Origin: Lysobacter daejeonensis GH1-9
GTDB taxonomy: Bacteria > Pseudomonadota > Gammaproteobacteria > Xanthomonadales > Xanthomonadaceae
Assembly (NCBI RefSeq): GCF_000768355.1
Contig: NZ_AVPU01000021.1
Location: forward strand, 1 to 54,706
Length of the DNA stretch: 54,706 nucleotides
Direction of reading: 5' to 3'
Shown: positions 24,638-33,248 of the stretch, piece after piece
How positions within the stretch are numbered: position 1 is the stretch's first letter
How the letters are laid out: every line of letters starts with the position of its first letter
The notes under the pieces: model-generated
What the model was told of the DNA's origin: nothing
The model's database searches: none
What the model saw: the letters and a program-made list of their open reading frames with translations, nothing else
Position numbers and translations under genes: made by a program

Positions 24638-25963
24638 ATGCAGGACCTTTCCCAGATAAGTGGAGCCCGCCAGCAGCGCGCGCTGTGGCTCAGTACCTTC
24701 GCGTTCACCACCTGCTTTGCGGTGTGGATGATCTTTTCGATCATCGGCATCCAGATCAAGCAGCAACTCGGCCTCAACGACACCCAGTTCGGCCTGCTGA
24801 TCGCTACACCCGTGTTGACCGGATCATTGATACGCCTGTTCCTGGGCGTTTGGTCCGACCAGTTTGGCGGGCGGCGCGTGCTGTTGCTGGTCATGCTCGC
24901 CGCGGCTGCCGCCACCTGGGGGCTGACGTGGGCCAAGACCTACCCGCAATTCCTGTTTGGCGCGCTGCTGGTGGGCATCGCCGGCGGCTCGTTCTCGGTG
25001 GGCGTTTCCTATGTGGCGAAATGGTTCCCATCGGCACGTCAAGGGACGGCGTTGGGAATATTCGGTGCCGGCAACATTGGCGCTGCGGTGACCAAGCTAC
25101 TGGCGCCGATGGTCATGGTGGCCTATGGATGGATGGCGGTCGCCAAGGTCTGGGCCGTGGGCCTGGCCGTGGTCGGCATCCTGTTCTACCTGCTCAGCGA
25201 AGACGATCCGTCACTCGCCGAGCGCCGTCGCACGGGCGTCAAGCCGATCCCGTTCCGCCAGCAGATGGAGCCGCTGCGCAACCTGCAGGTGTGGCGCTTC
25301 TCGCTGTACTACTTCTTCGTGTTCGGTGCGTTCGTGGCGCTGGCGCTGTGGCTGCCGCGCTACCTGATCGGTGCCTACGGCATGGACGTGGCCACCGCCG
25401 GCATGATCGCCGCGGCTTACTCCATTCCCGCCAGCCTGTTCCGGGTAGTGGGCGGCTGGCTGTCGGACCGTTGGGGCGCGCGCAAGGTGATGTACTGGAC
25501 CTTCGGGGTCTCGGTGATCTGCACCTTCCTGCTGTCCTACCCGGACACTACTTACACCATCCGTGGCATCGAGGGCGACAAGACGTTCCATCTCGCCATC
25601 GGGCTGGTCCCGTTCACCGTGCTGGTGTTCGTGCTGGGCTTCTTCATGTCGCTGGGCAAGGCGGCGGTGTACAAGCACATCCCGGTCTACTACCCGCAGC
25701 ACGTGGGGGCCGTCGGCGGTGTCGTGGGCATGATTGGCGGCCTGGGTGGCTTCGTCCTGCCCATCGCCTTCGGCGCCATGAATGATCTGGTAGGCGTGTG
25801 GACCAGTTGCTTCATGCTGCTGTTCGTGCTGGTGTCCATCGCGCTGGTCTGGATGCACTTCGCCATCCGCCGCATGGAACGCCGCAAGTTCCCGCAGATC
25901 GATCGCGAGACCGACCTGCCGGAAATCATCAACGCGCAGCAGTCCGCCAAGGGCAGGCGCTGA
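24638..25963 (+). CDS. narK: Nitrate transporter NarK, type 1 (H+/nitrate symporter branch)
   Basis: 441 residues with 12 membrane segments. Signatures are GIAGGSFSVGVSYVAKWFPSARQGTALGIFGAGNIGAAVTK and FFMSLGKAAVYKHIPVYYPQHVGAVGGVVGMIGGLGGF. These are the type 1 pattern (Paracoccus NarK1 half, P. aeruginosa NarK1), believed to be proton-driven nitrate uptake. Together with the type 2 gene upstream it gives both transport modes, which in Paracoccus are fused into one protein. ATG 24638 is chosen with CGGAAG nine bases upstream; the longer open frame is not credible. No FNR box lies in the gap, so it probably depends on the upstream promoter. Confidence 0.92.
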   Translation: MQDLSQISGARQQRALWLSTFAFTTCFAVWMIFSIIGIQIKQQLGLNDTQFGLLIATPVLTGSLIRLFLGVWSDQFGGRRVLLLVMLAAAAATWGLTWAKTYPQFLFGALLVGIAGGSFSVGVSYVAKWFPSARQGTALGIFGAGNIGAAVTKLLAPMVMVAYGWMAVAKVWAVGLAVVGILFYLLSEDDPSLAERRRTGVKPIPFRQQMEPLRNLQVWRFSLYYFFVFGAFVALALWLPRYLIGAYGMDVATAGMIAAAYSIPASLFRVVGGWLSDRWGARKVMYWTFGVSVICTFLLSYPDTTYTIRGIEGDKTFHLAIGLVPFTVLVFVLGFFMSLGKAAVYKHIPVYYPQHVGAVGGVVGMIGGLGGFVLPIAFGAMNDLVGVWTSCFMLLFVLVSIALVWMHFAIRRMERRKFPQIDRETDLPEIINAQQSAKGRR

Positions 25964-26013
25964 GGCAGGCAAGAGGTCTTGGGCGCGGCGCGTGCCGCCG
26001 CGTCCGGGGCGGG
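25964..26013. terminator. Convergent gap between narK and modC
   Basis: Contains CAAGAGGTCTTG and a GC-rich inverted repeat (GCGGC GCGT GCCGC, about 25988-26001). Either could end transcription from both sides, but neither has a T run. Confidence 0.3.
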
Positions 26014-27087
26014 CTAGACCAGCAGCGCGACGGCCTTGATCTGGGCCCAGACCGGCATGCCCGGGCGCAAGGTCAAGCGTTCCACGGAGCGATGTGAGAC
26101 GCGTGCGAGCAGCGGTACTCCGCTGGCGTCCAGTTGCACCTGCACCTGCCCTCCAGGAAGTTCGGTCAGCGCCACCAGCGTGGCCGGCAGCAGGTTGAGC
26201 AGGCTCGAATCATCGTGCCGCTGCAGGGCCAGGCTGATGTCTCGCGCCTGTACGCGGACACGCAGGCGCGCGCCCGCGACATGCTCGCGACCGTGGGCGT
26301 GCAATGGGCCGGCGGGTGTATCCAGTGTCAGCAATCCGTGCGGGTCGCGTTCCCGCACGCGCGCTTCCAGCACTACGCCGGCGTCATCGCGCAATGCCAA
26401 CGGCAAGTCGGCGCGATTCAATATCTCCAGCGCCGGACCCGCCGCGGTCACCGCCCCGGCCTCCAGCAGCACGAGGTGGTCGGCCAGCCGCGCGACTTCC
26501 TCGACCGAATGCGTCACGTACAACACGGGAATACCGGCGTCGCGGCGCACGGCCTCAATGAAAGGCAGGATCTCGGCGCGTCGCTCGGCATCCAGCGCGC
26601 TCAGCGGCTCGTCCAGCAACAGCCAGCGCGGTTGGGTGACCAGTGCGCGTGCCAGTGCGACGCGTTGACGCTCACCGCCCGAAAGCGACTCCGGCCGCCG
26701 CTGAAGCAGCGGGGCCAGTGCCAACCGCTCGATCCACTGGTCCAGCAGCGTCGAGGGTGAGCCCGCGCGGCGCCAGCCAAAGCGCAGGTTATCGGCCACC
26801 GTCAGATGCGGCAGCAGGGCCGTGTGTTGGAACACCACGCCGGTCTCGCGCCAATGCGCTGGGCGGCTGGCATGTTCGTCCTGCCATACATCCCCCTGCA
26901 CCTTGATCGAGCCCACCGCGTCCGGTTCAAGGCCGGCGATGGCGCGCAGCAGCGTGCTCTTGCCGCTGCCGGACGGGCCAAATACGGCCGTCGTGCCCTG
27001 GGCGGGCAGGGTGAGGTCGACCTCCAGTCGGAAGTCGCGTCGCAGGACACGCAAGCGCACGCGCAGGTCAGTGGTCGCCTCAGCCAT
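26014..27087 (-). CDS. modC: Molybdate ABC transporter ATPase ModC
   Basis: 357 residues. ABC domain with Walker A GPSGSGKST, signature LSGGERQRVALARAL, Walker B WLLLDEPLSALD and switch His (YVTHSVEE). The C-terminal part, from about residue 290, is the molybdate-binding MOP domain (LLNLLPATLVALTELPGGQVQVQLDASGVPLLARVSHRSVERLTLRPGMPVWAQIKAVAL). That domain distinguishes ModC from other importers. It powers molybdate import for the cofactor used by NarG. The start overlaps modB by eight bases. Confidence 0.95.
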   Translation of the reverse strand: MAEATTDLRVRLRVLRRDFRLEVDLTLPAQGTTAVFGPSGSGKSTLLRAIAGLEPDAVGSIKVQGDVWQDEHASRPAHWRETGVVFQHTALLPHLTVADNLRFGWRRAGSPSTLLDQWIERLALAPLLQRRPESLSGGERQRVALARALVTQPRWLLLDEPLSALDAERRAEILPFIEAVRRDAGIPVLYVTHSVEEVARLADHLVLLEAGAVTAAGPALEILNRADLPLALRDDAGVVLEARVRERDPHGLLTLDTPAGPLHAHGREHVAGARLRVRVQARDISLALQRHDDSSLLNLLPATLVALTELPGGQVQVQLDASGVPLLARVSHRSVERLTLRPGMPVWAQIKAVALLV

Positions 27088-27790
27088 CGGCCACCGCCGT
27101 GCGACGTCCCAGCCACTGCATGACCAGCAGCAACGCGAAGGAGAACAGCAGCAACCCCGCAGCCAACGTGTGCGCGTCGGCGTAGGCCATGCCCTCCACC
27201 TGGTCGTAGAGCAGCACCGACAGCACGCGGGTCTCGCCCTCGATGTTGCCGCCCACCATCAACACCACGCCAAACTCACCCACCGTATGTGCGAAGCCGA
27301 GCAGGGTGGCGGTCACCAGCGCCGGCCGGGAGAGCGGCAGCACTACGCTGAAGAAACGGTCCAGCGGTGACGCGCGGAGCGTGGCAGCGGCTTCCAGCAC
27401 GGCGGCCGGCACGGCAGCGAACCCCGCTTGCAACGGGTGCACCACGAATGGCAGCGAATACAGCACCGAAGCCAGCAGCAGGCCTTTGAAGGTAAATGCG
27501 AGGGTTCCCAGACCCAAGGTCTGGGTCAATTGCCCCAGTGGACCGGCGGGCGCCAATCCGATCAACAGGTAGAAACCCAATACCGTAGGTGGCAGCACCA
27601 TCGGCAGTGCCACCACCGCGCCAACCGGCAGGCGCCACGCCGAGCGCGTGCGTGCCAGCCACCACGCCAGGGGCATGCCCAGCACCAGCAGGATCAGCGT
27701 GGTCAGGCCCGCCAATTTCAGCGTGACCCACAGGGCCGCGACCCATGGCGCGGCATGCCAGACAGGGGCGGTGAGGGCAGGCTCCATCAA
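27080..27790 (-). CDS. modB: Molybdate ABC transporter permease ModB
   Basis: 236 residues with five to six membrane helices. The permease EAA loop that contacts ModC is EAAATLRASPLDRFFSVVLPLSRPALVTATLLGFAHTVGEFG. The start WHAAPWVAALWVTLKLAGLTTLILLVLGMPLAWWLARTRS is typical of ModB. It lies six bases after modA and overlaps modC. Confidence 0.94.
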   Translation of the reverse strand: MMEPALTAPVWHAAPWVAALWVTLKLAGLTTLILLVLGMPLAWWLARTRSAWRLPVGAVVALPMVLPPTVLGFYLLIGLAPAGPLGQLTQTLGLGTLAFTFKGLLLASVLYSLPFVVHPLQAGFAAVPAAVLEAAATLRASPLDRFFSVVLPLSRPALVTATLLGFAHTVGEFGVVLMVGGNIEGETRVLSVLLYDQVEGMAYADAHTLAAGLLLFSFALLLVMQWLGRRTAVADG

Positions 27791-27796
27791 CCCGGC

Positions 27797-28549
27797 TCAG
27801 TCGTAACCGAGCGCGCGGATACGCGCCTTTGCCGCCGGACTCCCAAGGTACTGCAGGAAACCGCGGGCGGCGGCGTTGTTGCCACCGCGCTTCATCAGCA
27901 CCGCAGTCTGCACGATCGGCGCATGCCACGACGCAGGCACCTCCCAGCTGGAACCAGGCGTGGTCTTGCGTGCTTCCAACACCAGCGAGCGCGGCAGCAG
28001 ACCCAAGGGGGCCGCGCCGCTGACCACGAACTGCGTGGCCTGTCCGATGTTCTCGCCCATGGCCAGCCGCGGTTTCAGCGCGTCCCAGCGCCCCACGTGG
28101 CGCAGCACCTCGCGCGCCGCGGCCCCATAGGGCGCAAGCTCCGGATTGGCGATGGCCAGCCGTTCGATCCGGCCGTGGCGGAGCAGGGCCTCGCCGTCCT
28201 TGACCAGGGCCGGGTCCCGGCTCCACAACACCAGCCGGCCCACGGCATAGTCGTCCAGGGTGGAGCCATCGGCCAGGCCTTCGGCCACCAGCTTGCGAGG
28301 GGTGGCGGCGTCGGCCGAGAGCAGCGCATCGAACGGCGCGCCGTGACGGATCTGGGCATACAGCTTGCCGGTCGAGGCAGCGCTCACATCGATGCGATGG
28401 CCGCTCTGTCGCCCGTATTCGGCAGCCAGCTGGCGCGCCGCGTCGGCGAAATTGGCGGCCACGGCGAGACGGGCCTGCGCGGCCATCCCAGCCCCTGGCA
28501 GCCACCCGGCCAGCGCCACGAGGACGGTCAGGGCCCGTGTGAAACGCAT
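27797..28549 (-). CDS. modA: Molybdate-binding periplasmic protein ModA
   Basis: 250 residues with a signal peptide (FTRALTVLVALAGWLPGAGMAAQA, cleavage near residue 25). The mature start LAVAANFADAARQLAAEY is typical. Oxyanion-binding residues are expected in SAASTGKLYAQI and in GAPFDALLSAD; both segments are present. It delivers molybdate to ModBC. First gene of modABC. Upstream, GGGATGAGG gives a ribosome-binding site. A ModE site was looked for and not recognised. Confidence 0.94.
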   Translation of the reverse strand: MRFTRALTVLVALAGWLPGAGMAAQARLAVAANFADAARQLAAEYGRQSGHRIDVSAASTGKLYAQIRHGAPFDALLSADAATPRKLVAEGLADGSTLDDYAVGRLVLWSRDPALVKDGEALLRHGRIERLAIANPELAPYGAAAREVLRHVGRWDALKPRLAMGENIGQATQFVVSGAAPLGLLPRSLVLEARKTTPGSSWEVPASWHAPIVQTAVLMKRGGNNAAARGFLQYLGSPAAKARIRALGYD

Positions 28550-28625
28550 GTCGCCTCATCCCTTCGTGCGGTCGCGGCGAGTCTAGCGCGTTTGCCCGCG
28601 GGCCCGGCTGACGGAGGTCAACCGT

Positions 28626-28631
28626 TATACT
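28626..28631 (+). promoter_or_regulatory. -10 box of ffh
   Basis: TATACT, 40 bases before ATG 28671. The -35 region is not recognisable. Confidence 0.5.
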
Positions 28632-28670
28632 GGGCAGTCCGCTGTTCCCCCATTTTCAGGTCCCGCCCGC

Positions 28671-30038
28671 ATGTTCGAATCCCTCACCCAGCGCCTGTCC
28701 GGCACCATCGAGCGCCTGCGCGGCCGCGGCCGCCTGACCGAGGAGAACATCCGCGAGTCGCTGCGCGAGGTGCGCATCGCCCTGCTGGAGGCCGACGTGG
28801 CCCTGCCGGTGGTGCAGGCCCTGATCGAGCGCATCAAGGTGCGCGCGGTCGGTCAGGAAGTGCTCAAGTCGCTGACCCCGGGCCAGGCGCTTATCAAGAT
28901 CGTCCGCGACGAAATGACCGCCGTCATGGGGGCACAGGCCGCCGACCTGAACCTCAACGTGCCGGCGCCGGCGGTCATCCTCATGGCGGGCCTGCAGGGC
29001 GCGGGCAAGACCACCACCGTCGGCAAGCTGGCCAAGCACCTCAAGGAAAAGCGCAAGAAGAAGGTGATGGTGGTGTCGGCGGACGTGTACCGCCCGGCCG
29101 CCATCGAGCAGCTCAAGACGCTGGCGCAGCAGGTGGACGTGCTGTTCTTCCCGTCGTCGGCCGACCAGAAGCCCGAAGCCATCGTCAAGGCGGCGATCGA
29201 CGATGCGCGCAAGTCCTTCGTCGACGTGCTGCTGGTCGACACCGCCGGCCGCACCAGCATCGACGACGCGATGATGGCCGAGATCAAGGCGCTGCATGCC
29301 GCCGTGAATCCGGTCGAGACCCTGTTCGTGGTCGACTCGATGACCGGCCAGGACGCCGCCGTCACCGCCAAGCATTTCGGTGAGGCACTGCCGCTGACCG
29401 GCGTTGTGCTGACCAAGACCGACGGTGATGCCCGAGGTGGTGCCGCGTTGTCGGTGCGCTACATCACCCAGCGCCCGATCAAGTTCATCGGCGTGGGCGA
29501 GAAGCCCGACGGCCTGGACGTGTTCCACCCGGACCGCATCGCCAGCCGCATCCTCGACATGGGCGACGTGCTGTCGCTGGTCGAGCAGGTCGAGCAGCAG
29601 GTCGACAAGGACAAGGCGCAGAAGCTCGCCGAGAAGGTCGCCAAGGGCAAGAAGTTTGACCTCAACGACATGCGCGACCAGCTCGAGCAGATGCAGAACA
29701 TGGGCGGTATCAGCGGCCTGATGGACAAGCTGCCGGGCATGGGCAAGATCCCCGACGAGGTCAAGAGCCAGGTCACCGGCAAGGAAGTGCCGCGCATGAT
29801 CGCCATCATCAACTCGATGACCAAGAAGGAACGTCGCAACCCGGCGCTGCTCAACGGCAGCCGCCGAGCACGCATCGCCAAGGGCGCCGGCATGACCCCG
29901 GCCGACGTCAACAAGCTCATGAAGCAGTTCCAGCAGATGGAAAAGATGATGAGCAAGCTGGCCGGTGGCGGCATGAAGGGGCTCATGCGCGGCATGAAGG
30001 GCATGATGGGCGGCCGCGGGCCGATGCCGTTCCGCTGA
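28671..30038 (+). CDS. ffh: Signal recognition particle protein Ffh
   Basis: 455 residues. N domain (MFESLTQRLSGTIERLRGRGRLTEENIRESLREVRIALLEADVAL), then the GTPase G domain with GLQGAGKTTTVGKLAKHL, DVYRPAAIEQL, DTAGRT and TKTDGDARGGAALS. The Met-rich M domain (MRDQLEQMQNMGGISGLMDKLPGM ... MMSKLAGGGMKGLMRGMKGMMGG) binds signal peptides and 4.5S RNA. It targets inner-membrane proteins co-translationally. Full length. In many relatives it is followed closely by rpsP; here two genes lie between them. Confidence 0.98.
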   Translation: MFESLTQRLSGTIERLRGRGRLTEENIRESLREVRIALLEADVALPVVQALIERIKVRAVGQEVLKSLTPGQALIKIVRDEMTAVMGAQAADLNLNVPAPAVILMAGLQGAGKTTTVGKLAKHLKEKRKKKVMVVSADVYRPAAIEQLKTLAQQVDVLFFPSSADQKPEAIVKAAIDDARKSFVDVLLVDTAGRTSIDDAMMAEIKALHAAVNPVETLFVVDSMTGQDAAVTAKHFGEALPLTGVVLTKTDGDARGGAALSVRYITQRPIKFIGVGEKPDGLDVFHPDRIASRILDMGDVLSLVEQVEQQVDKDKAQKLAEKVAKGKKFDLNDMRDQLEQMQNMGGISGLMDKLPGMGKIPDEVKSQVTGKEVPRMIAIINSMTKKERRNPALLNGSRRARIAKGAGMTPADVNKLMKQFQQMEKMMSKLAGGGMKGLMRGMKGMMGGRGPMPFR

Positions 30039-30083
30039 GGGCTGACAGCCTCCCCCTTGATCGCGTAAGGTCGGTGCCAATGC

Positions 30084-30099
30084 CGGGCTGGGGAGCCCG
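30084..30099 (+). terminator. Possible terminator after ffh
   Basis: CGGGCT-GGGG-AGCCCG, a 6 bp stem 46 bases after the ffh stop, without a T run. Confidence 0.3.
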
Positions 30100-30159
30100 T
30101 CAGAAGGTGCAGTACTTCAAGGATTGAACGCCGACCCGGTCGGCCTTCAGGGGGATTCC

Positions 30160-31245
30160 ATGCTTGACGCCATTCCGGCCGCACCGGCCGGTGATTTCTT
30201 TGCGCCTTCAGAGGCGCCCGCCACGCAGCACCACACGGCCCAGTTCAGCGGCCGCGCCGGCGAATATTTCGGTATCTGGTTCGTCAACCTGCTGCTGAGC
30301 ATCATCACGCTGGGCATCTATTCGGCGTGGGCCAAGGTCCGCACCGAGCGCTACTTCTATGCCAACACGTCGTTGGCGGGTGCCACGTTCGAGTACCTCG
30401 CTTCGCCCATCGCCATCCTGAAGGGACGGCTGATTGCCTACGCGGTGGTCATTGCCCTTGGGCTGAGCTCGCGGTTCTCGCCGGGGTTGTACCTGCTGCT
30501 CATCGTGGGCGTGGGTGCGATGATGCCGGCACTCATCACGTGGAGCCTGCGGTTCCGTGCGCGCAACTCGGCATGGCGCGGATTGACGTTCCGCTTCGAC
30601 AACGGTGCCCCCGAGGCCTATGGCCCCTTCATGCTCTGGGCATGGATTAGCGGCCTGACCGCTTCATTGCTGTATCCGGCCATGAAGCGCCGCCAGCACG
30701 AGTTCGTGGTGGAAGGCCACCGCTACGGCGTCAAGCGCTTCCGCTTCTTGGGCACCACCGGGCAGTACTACGGGCCCTATCTGGTCGTCGCCGGTACGAT
30801 GGTCGGCGGTTTGATCCTGTTGGGCGTGGTCACCGCGATGCTGTCCGACAGCGGGCTGGTCGGCAAACAGGCGTTGGGCGCGGGCATGGCGTTTGGCCTG
30901 CTGGCGTTCTACCTGGTGTTCTTCGCGCTGATCATCATGATGCGCGTGCGTTACACCAACCTGATGTGGAACTACACCCGGCTGGGTGAGCACAGGTTCG
31001 CCAGCACGCTGCGCGTGCGTGACCTGCTCTGGATCTACGCCTCCAACCTGGTCGCCGTCCTGTTCACCGTCGGACTGGCCGCGCCGTGGGCGATGGTGCG
31101 GCTGGCCCGTTACCGTGCCGAGCACTTCACCCTGATCGCCAGTGGTGAGCTGGACGAATTCGTGGCCGCATCCGAGAGTCGGGCCGGTGCCGCCGGGGCG
31201 GAACTCGTGGATGCGCTCGACGCGGGGATGGATTTCGGGCTGTGA
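30160..31245 (+). CDS. DUF898 (YjgN family) membrane protein
   Basis: 361 residues with eight or so membrane segments and the family's repeated core: HTAQFSGRAGEYFGIWFVNLLLSIITLGIYSAWAKVRTERYFYANTSLAG and the second copy GTTGQYYGPYLVVAG ... MMRVRYTNLMWNYTRLGEHRFASTLR. Function of the family is unknown. ATG 30160 has GGGGA just before. Its stop overlaps the GTG start of the M48 protease gene (GTGA), so the two are translated together; this pairing recurs in proteobacteria and suggests a shared envelope role. Confidence 0.88.
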   Translation: MLDAIPAAPAGDFFAPSEAPATQHHTAQFSGRAGEYFGIWFVNLLLSIITLGIYSAWAKVRTERYFYANTSLAGATFEYLASPIAILKGRLIAYAVVIALGLSSRFSPGLYLLLIVGVGAMMPALITWSLRFRARNSAWRGLTFRFDNGAPEAYGPFMLWAWISGLTASLLYPAMKRRQHEFVVEGHRYGVKRFRFLGTTGQYYGPYLVVAGTMVGGLILLGVVTAMLSDSGLVGKQALGAGMAFGLLAFYLVFFALIIMMRVRYTNLMWNYTRLGEHRFASTLRVRDLLWIYASNLVAVLFTVGLAAPWAMVRLARYRAEHFTLIASGELDEFVAASESRAGAAGAELVDALDAGMDFGL

Positions 31246-32267
31246 GTGAGCTGGAAGGTCGCTGGTCCGATGGGCGCACCAGCCGCATCCTGGCGGTCCG
31301 GGTGCGGATGGCGTCCCCGGACGTGCTCGGGCTCGAGCCAGTCGAGGGCGCGGCGATGCTCTGGCCGATCGGGGAGGTCAGCATTTCCCCGCGGCTGGGG
31401 CGTACGCCACGGGTGCTGCGCCGGTCGGGCCACGGCCAGGTGGAGTGCCCCGATTCCCCGTTGCTGGATCAGTGGTTTCCGCACGGCAGCGGGCGCATCG
31501 AGGGCTTTGCCGACTGGCTGGAACGCCGCCGCGCCGCGATCCTCGTCGCGGCGGCGGTAGTCCTGGTGCTCACGGTGGGTTTCGTCCACTTGGGTTTGCC
31601 CGCCATCGCCAAGGTGGCGGCCGAACGGATGCCGCGTACGGTGGAGCGCCATGCCAGCGACCAGGCCGTGGCCCTGCTGGAGCGCATGCACCTTGATCCG
31701 TCGCGGTTGCCGGATGCGCGGCAGCGGCAACTCCGGCAGGCCTTCGCCCGTCTGGTCGCACGCGAACCCCGGGCCGGGGAGATGGCGCTGCACTTTGCCC
31801 ATGCTCCAGGCATTGGCCCCAACGCGTTCGCCCTCCCGGACGGTCGGATCTACGTCACCGATGACCTGGTGGCAATGGCGGGCAATGATGCGGAGTTGAT
31901 GGCGGTGCTGGCGCATGAGGCCGGTCACCACGTCCATCGCCATGGCATGCGCGGTGCGCTCGAGAGTTCATCGATTTTCCTGCTGGCGGGCGTGCTGTTC
32001 GGTGATGCCTCCGGCTCGTCGTTGGCGGTTTCGATTCCCGCCACGCTGCTCAGCAACGGGTTCTCACGGACGCACGAGCGGCAGGCCGACATGTACGCCT
32101 TCGCCCTGCTGAAGCGCCGGGGGCGGTCGCCGCAGGCCTTCGCGGACGTCATGCGCAGGCTCAGCAAGGGCGTGCCGAAGGGACTGGAAAAGGGGGCCTT
32201 GGGCTACCTGTCGAGCCATCCGCCCAGCCCCGAGCGCATCGCCGCGGCCGAGGCCGCGGCCCGCTGA
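31242..32267 (+). CDS. M48 family zinc metallopeptidase, membrane anchored
   Basis: 341 residues. A cytoplasmic N-terminal domain of about 95 residues, one membrane helix (about 98-118), then an M48 peptidase domain with HEAGH at 225-229 and the third zinc ligand in RTHERQAD (Glu279). It ends with SSHPPSPERI, also typical of M48. The start is GTG 31242, overlapping the DUF898 stop. The peptidase probably acts in the periplasm on envelope proteins. Its partner gene suggests that the DUF898 protein is substrate, anchor or regulator; that is inference. Confidence 0.9.
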   Translation: MSELEGRWSDGRTSRILAVRVRMASPDVLGLEPVEGAAMLWPIGEVSISPRLGRTPRVLRRSGHGQVECPDSPLLDQWFPHGSGRIEGFADWLERRRAAILVAAAVVLVLTVGFVHLGLPAIAKVAAERMPRTVERHASDQAVALLERMHLDPSRLPDARQRQLRQAFARLVAREPRAGEMALHFAHAPGIGPNAFALPDGRIYVTDDLVAMAGNDAELMAVLAHEAGHHVHRHGMRGALESSSIFLLAGVLFGDASGSSLAVSIPATLLSNGFSRTHERQADMYAFALLKRRGRSPQAFADVMRRLSKGVPKGLEKGALGYLSSHPPSPERIAAAEAAAR

Positions 32268-32291
32268 TGCGGGCCCAGACCCGGAGGCGCG

Positions 32292-32321
32292 TTGCCGCAC
32301 TGCCGCAATTTCCCCTATAAT
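32292..32321 (+). promoter_or_regulatory. rpsP operon promoter
   Basis: -35 TTGCCG (32292-32297), 18-base spacer, consensus -10 TATAAT (32316-32321). The start of transcription should be near 32328, about 45 bases before rpsP. Confidence 0.7.
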
Positions 32322-32372
32322 CGCCGGCTTACCCTGCCATCCCGGCAGCTGGGCAACACAGAGAGCAACCTC

Positions 32373-32630
32373 ATGGTCAAGATTCGACTGACCCGCGGCG
32401 GCGCCAAGAAGCGTCCGTTCTACCACATCATCGTTACCGACAGCCGCAGCGCCCGCGACGGCCGCAACATCGAGCGCGTCGGTTTCTACAACCCGGTTGC
32501 CCAGGGCAACGAGAAGCGCGTCGAGCTGAATGTCGAGCGCGTGAAGCACTGGGTGGCCAACGGCGCGCAGCTGACCGACAAGGTCGCCGTGCTGTACAAG
32601 GAAGCGGCCAAGGCCGCGGCCTCGGCCTGA
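32373..32630 (+). CDS. rpsP: 30S ribosomal protein S16
   Basis: 85 residues, usual length: [40 protein letters not shown]. Binds 16S rRNA early in 30S assembly. ATG 32373 is the family start. A consensus TATAAT promoter lies upstream; rimM and trmD follow in the classic order. Confidence 0.97.
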   Translation: MVKIRLTRGGAKKRPFYHIIVTDSRSARDGRNIERVGFYNPVAQGNEKRVELNVERVKHWVANGAQLTDKVAVLYKEAAKAAASA

Positions 32631-32658
32631 TCCCCTGGCTGCGCCCGAGCGCGTAGCC

Positions 32659-33180
32659 ATGGCGATGAAAGACCCCGGGCGCCACATCCTGCTGGGCAGG
32701 ATGATTGGCGCCCTTGGTTTACGTGGGGACGTGAAAATCGAGTCCTGGACCGAGCCCCGCGAGACCATCTTCCGCTACCAGCCGTGGGTCCTGCGTTCGC
32801 CGCAGGGTGCCCAGGACATCGTGTCCGGTATTCGCGGCCGCGACACCGGCAAGCACGTGCTCGCCCAGATCCCGGGCGTGACCGACCGCGATGCCGCCGA
32901 GGTCCTGCGCGGCACCGAGATCCTCGTGCCGCGCTCCGCGCTGCCGCCGCCCAGGCCGGGCGAGTATTACTGGGTCGACCTCGAAGGCCTGCGCGTGGTC
33001 ACCACCGAAGGCGTGGCGCTGGGCACGGTCTCGCACCTGTTCGCCACCGGCGCCAACGACGTGTTGGTGGTCCGCGACGACGAGCGCGAGCGCATGATCC
33101 CCTTCGTGCAGCCGCAATTCGTCACCGGCATCGATTTCGACGGCGGCGTGATCACCGTCGACTGGGACCCGGACTTCTGA
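32659..33180 (+). CDS. rimM: Ribosome maturation factor RimM
   Basis: 173 residues. N-terminal RimM domain ([24 protein letters not shown]) and C-terminal PRC barrel ([38 protein letters not shown] ... [28 protein letters not shown]). It helps mature the 30S head together with S19. ATG 32659 or the next ATG at 32665 could be used; the difference is two residues. Confidence 0.96.
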   Translation: MAMKDPGRHILLGRMIGALGLRGDVKIESWTEPRETIFRYQPWVLRSPQGAQDIVSGIRGRDTGKHVLAQIPGVTDRDAAEVLRGTEILVPRSALPPPRPGEYYWVDLEGLRVVTTEGVALGTVSHLFATGANDVLVVRDDERERMIPFVQPQFVTGIDFDGGVITVDWDPDF

Positions 33181-33248
33181 TCGGGCGGGCGGCCCCCACC
33201 GGTGTGGCTCGCCGTCGTCCCGCCTGACCTTGCGAGGGACCATCGCCC

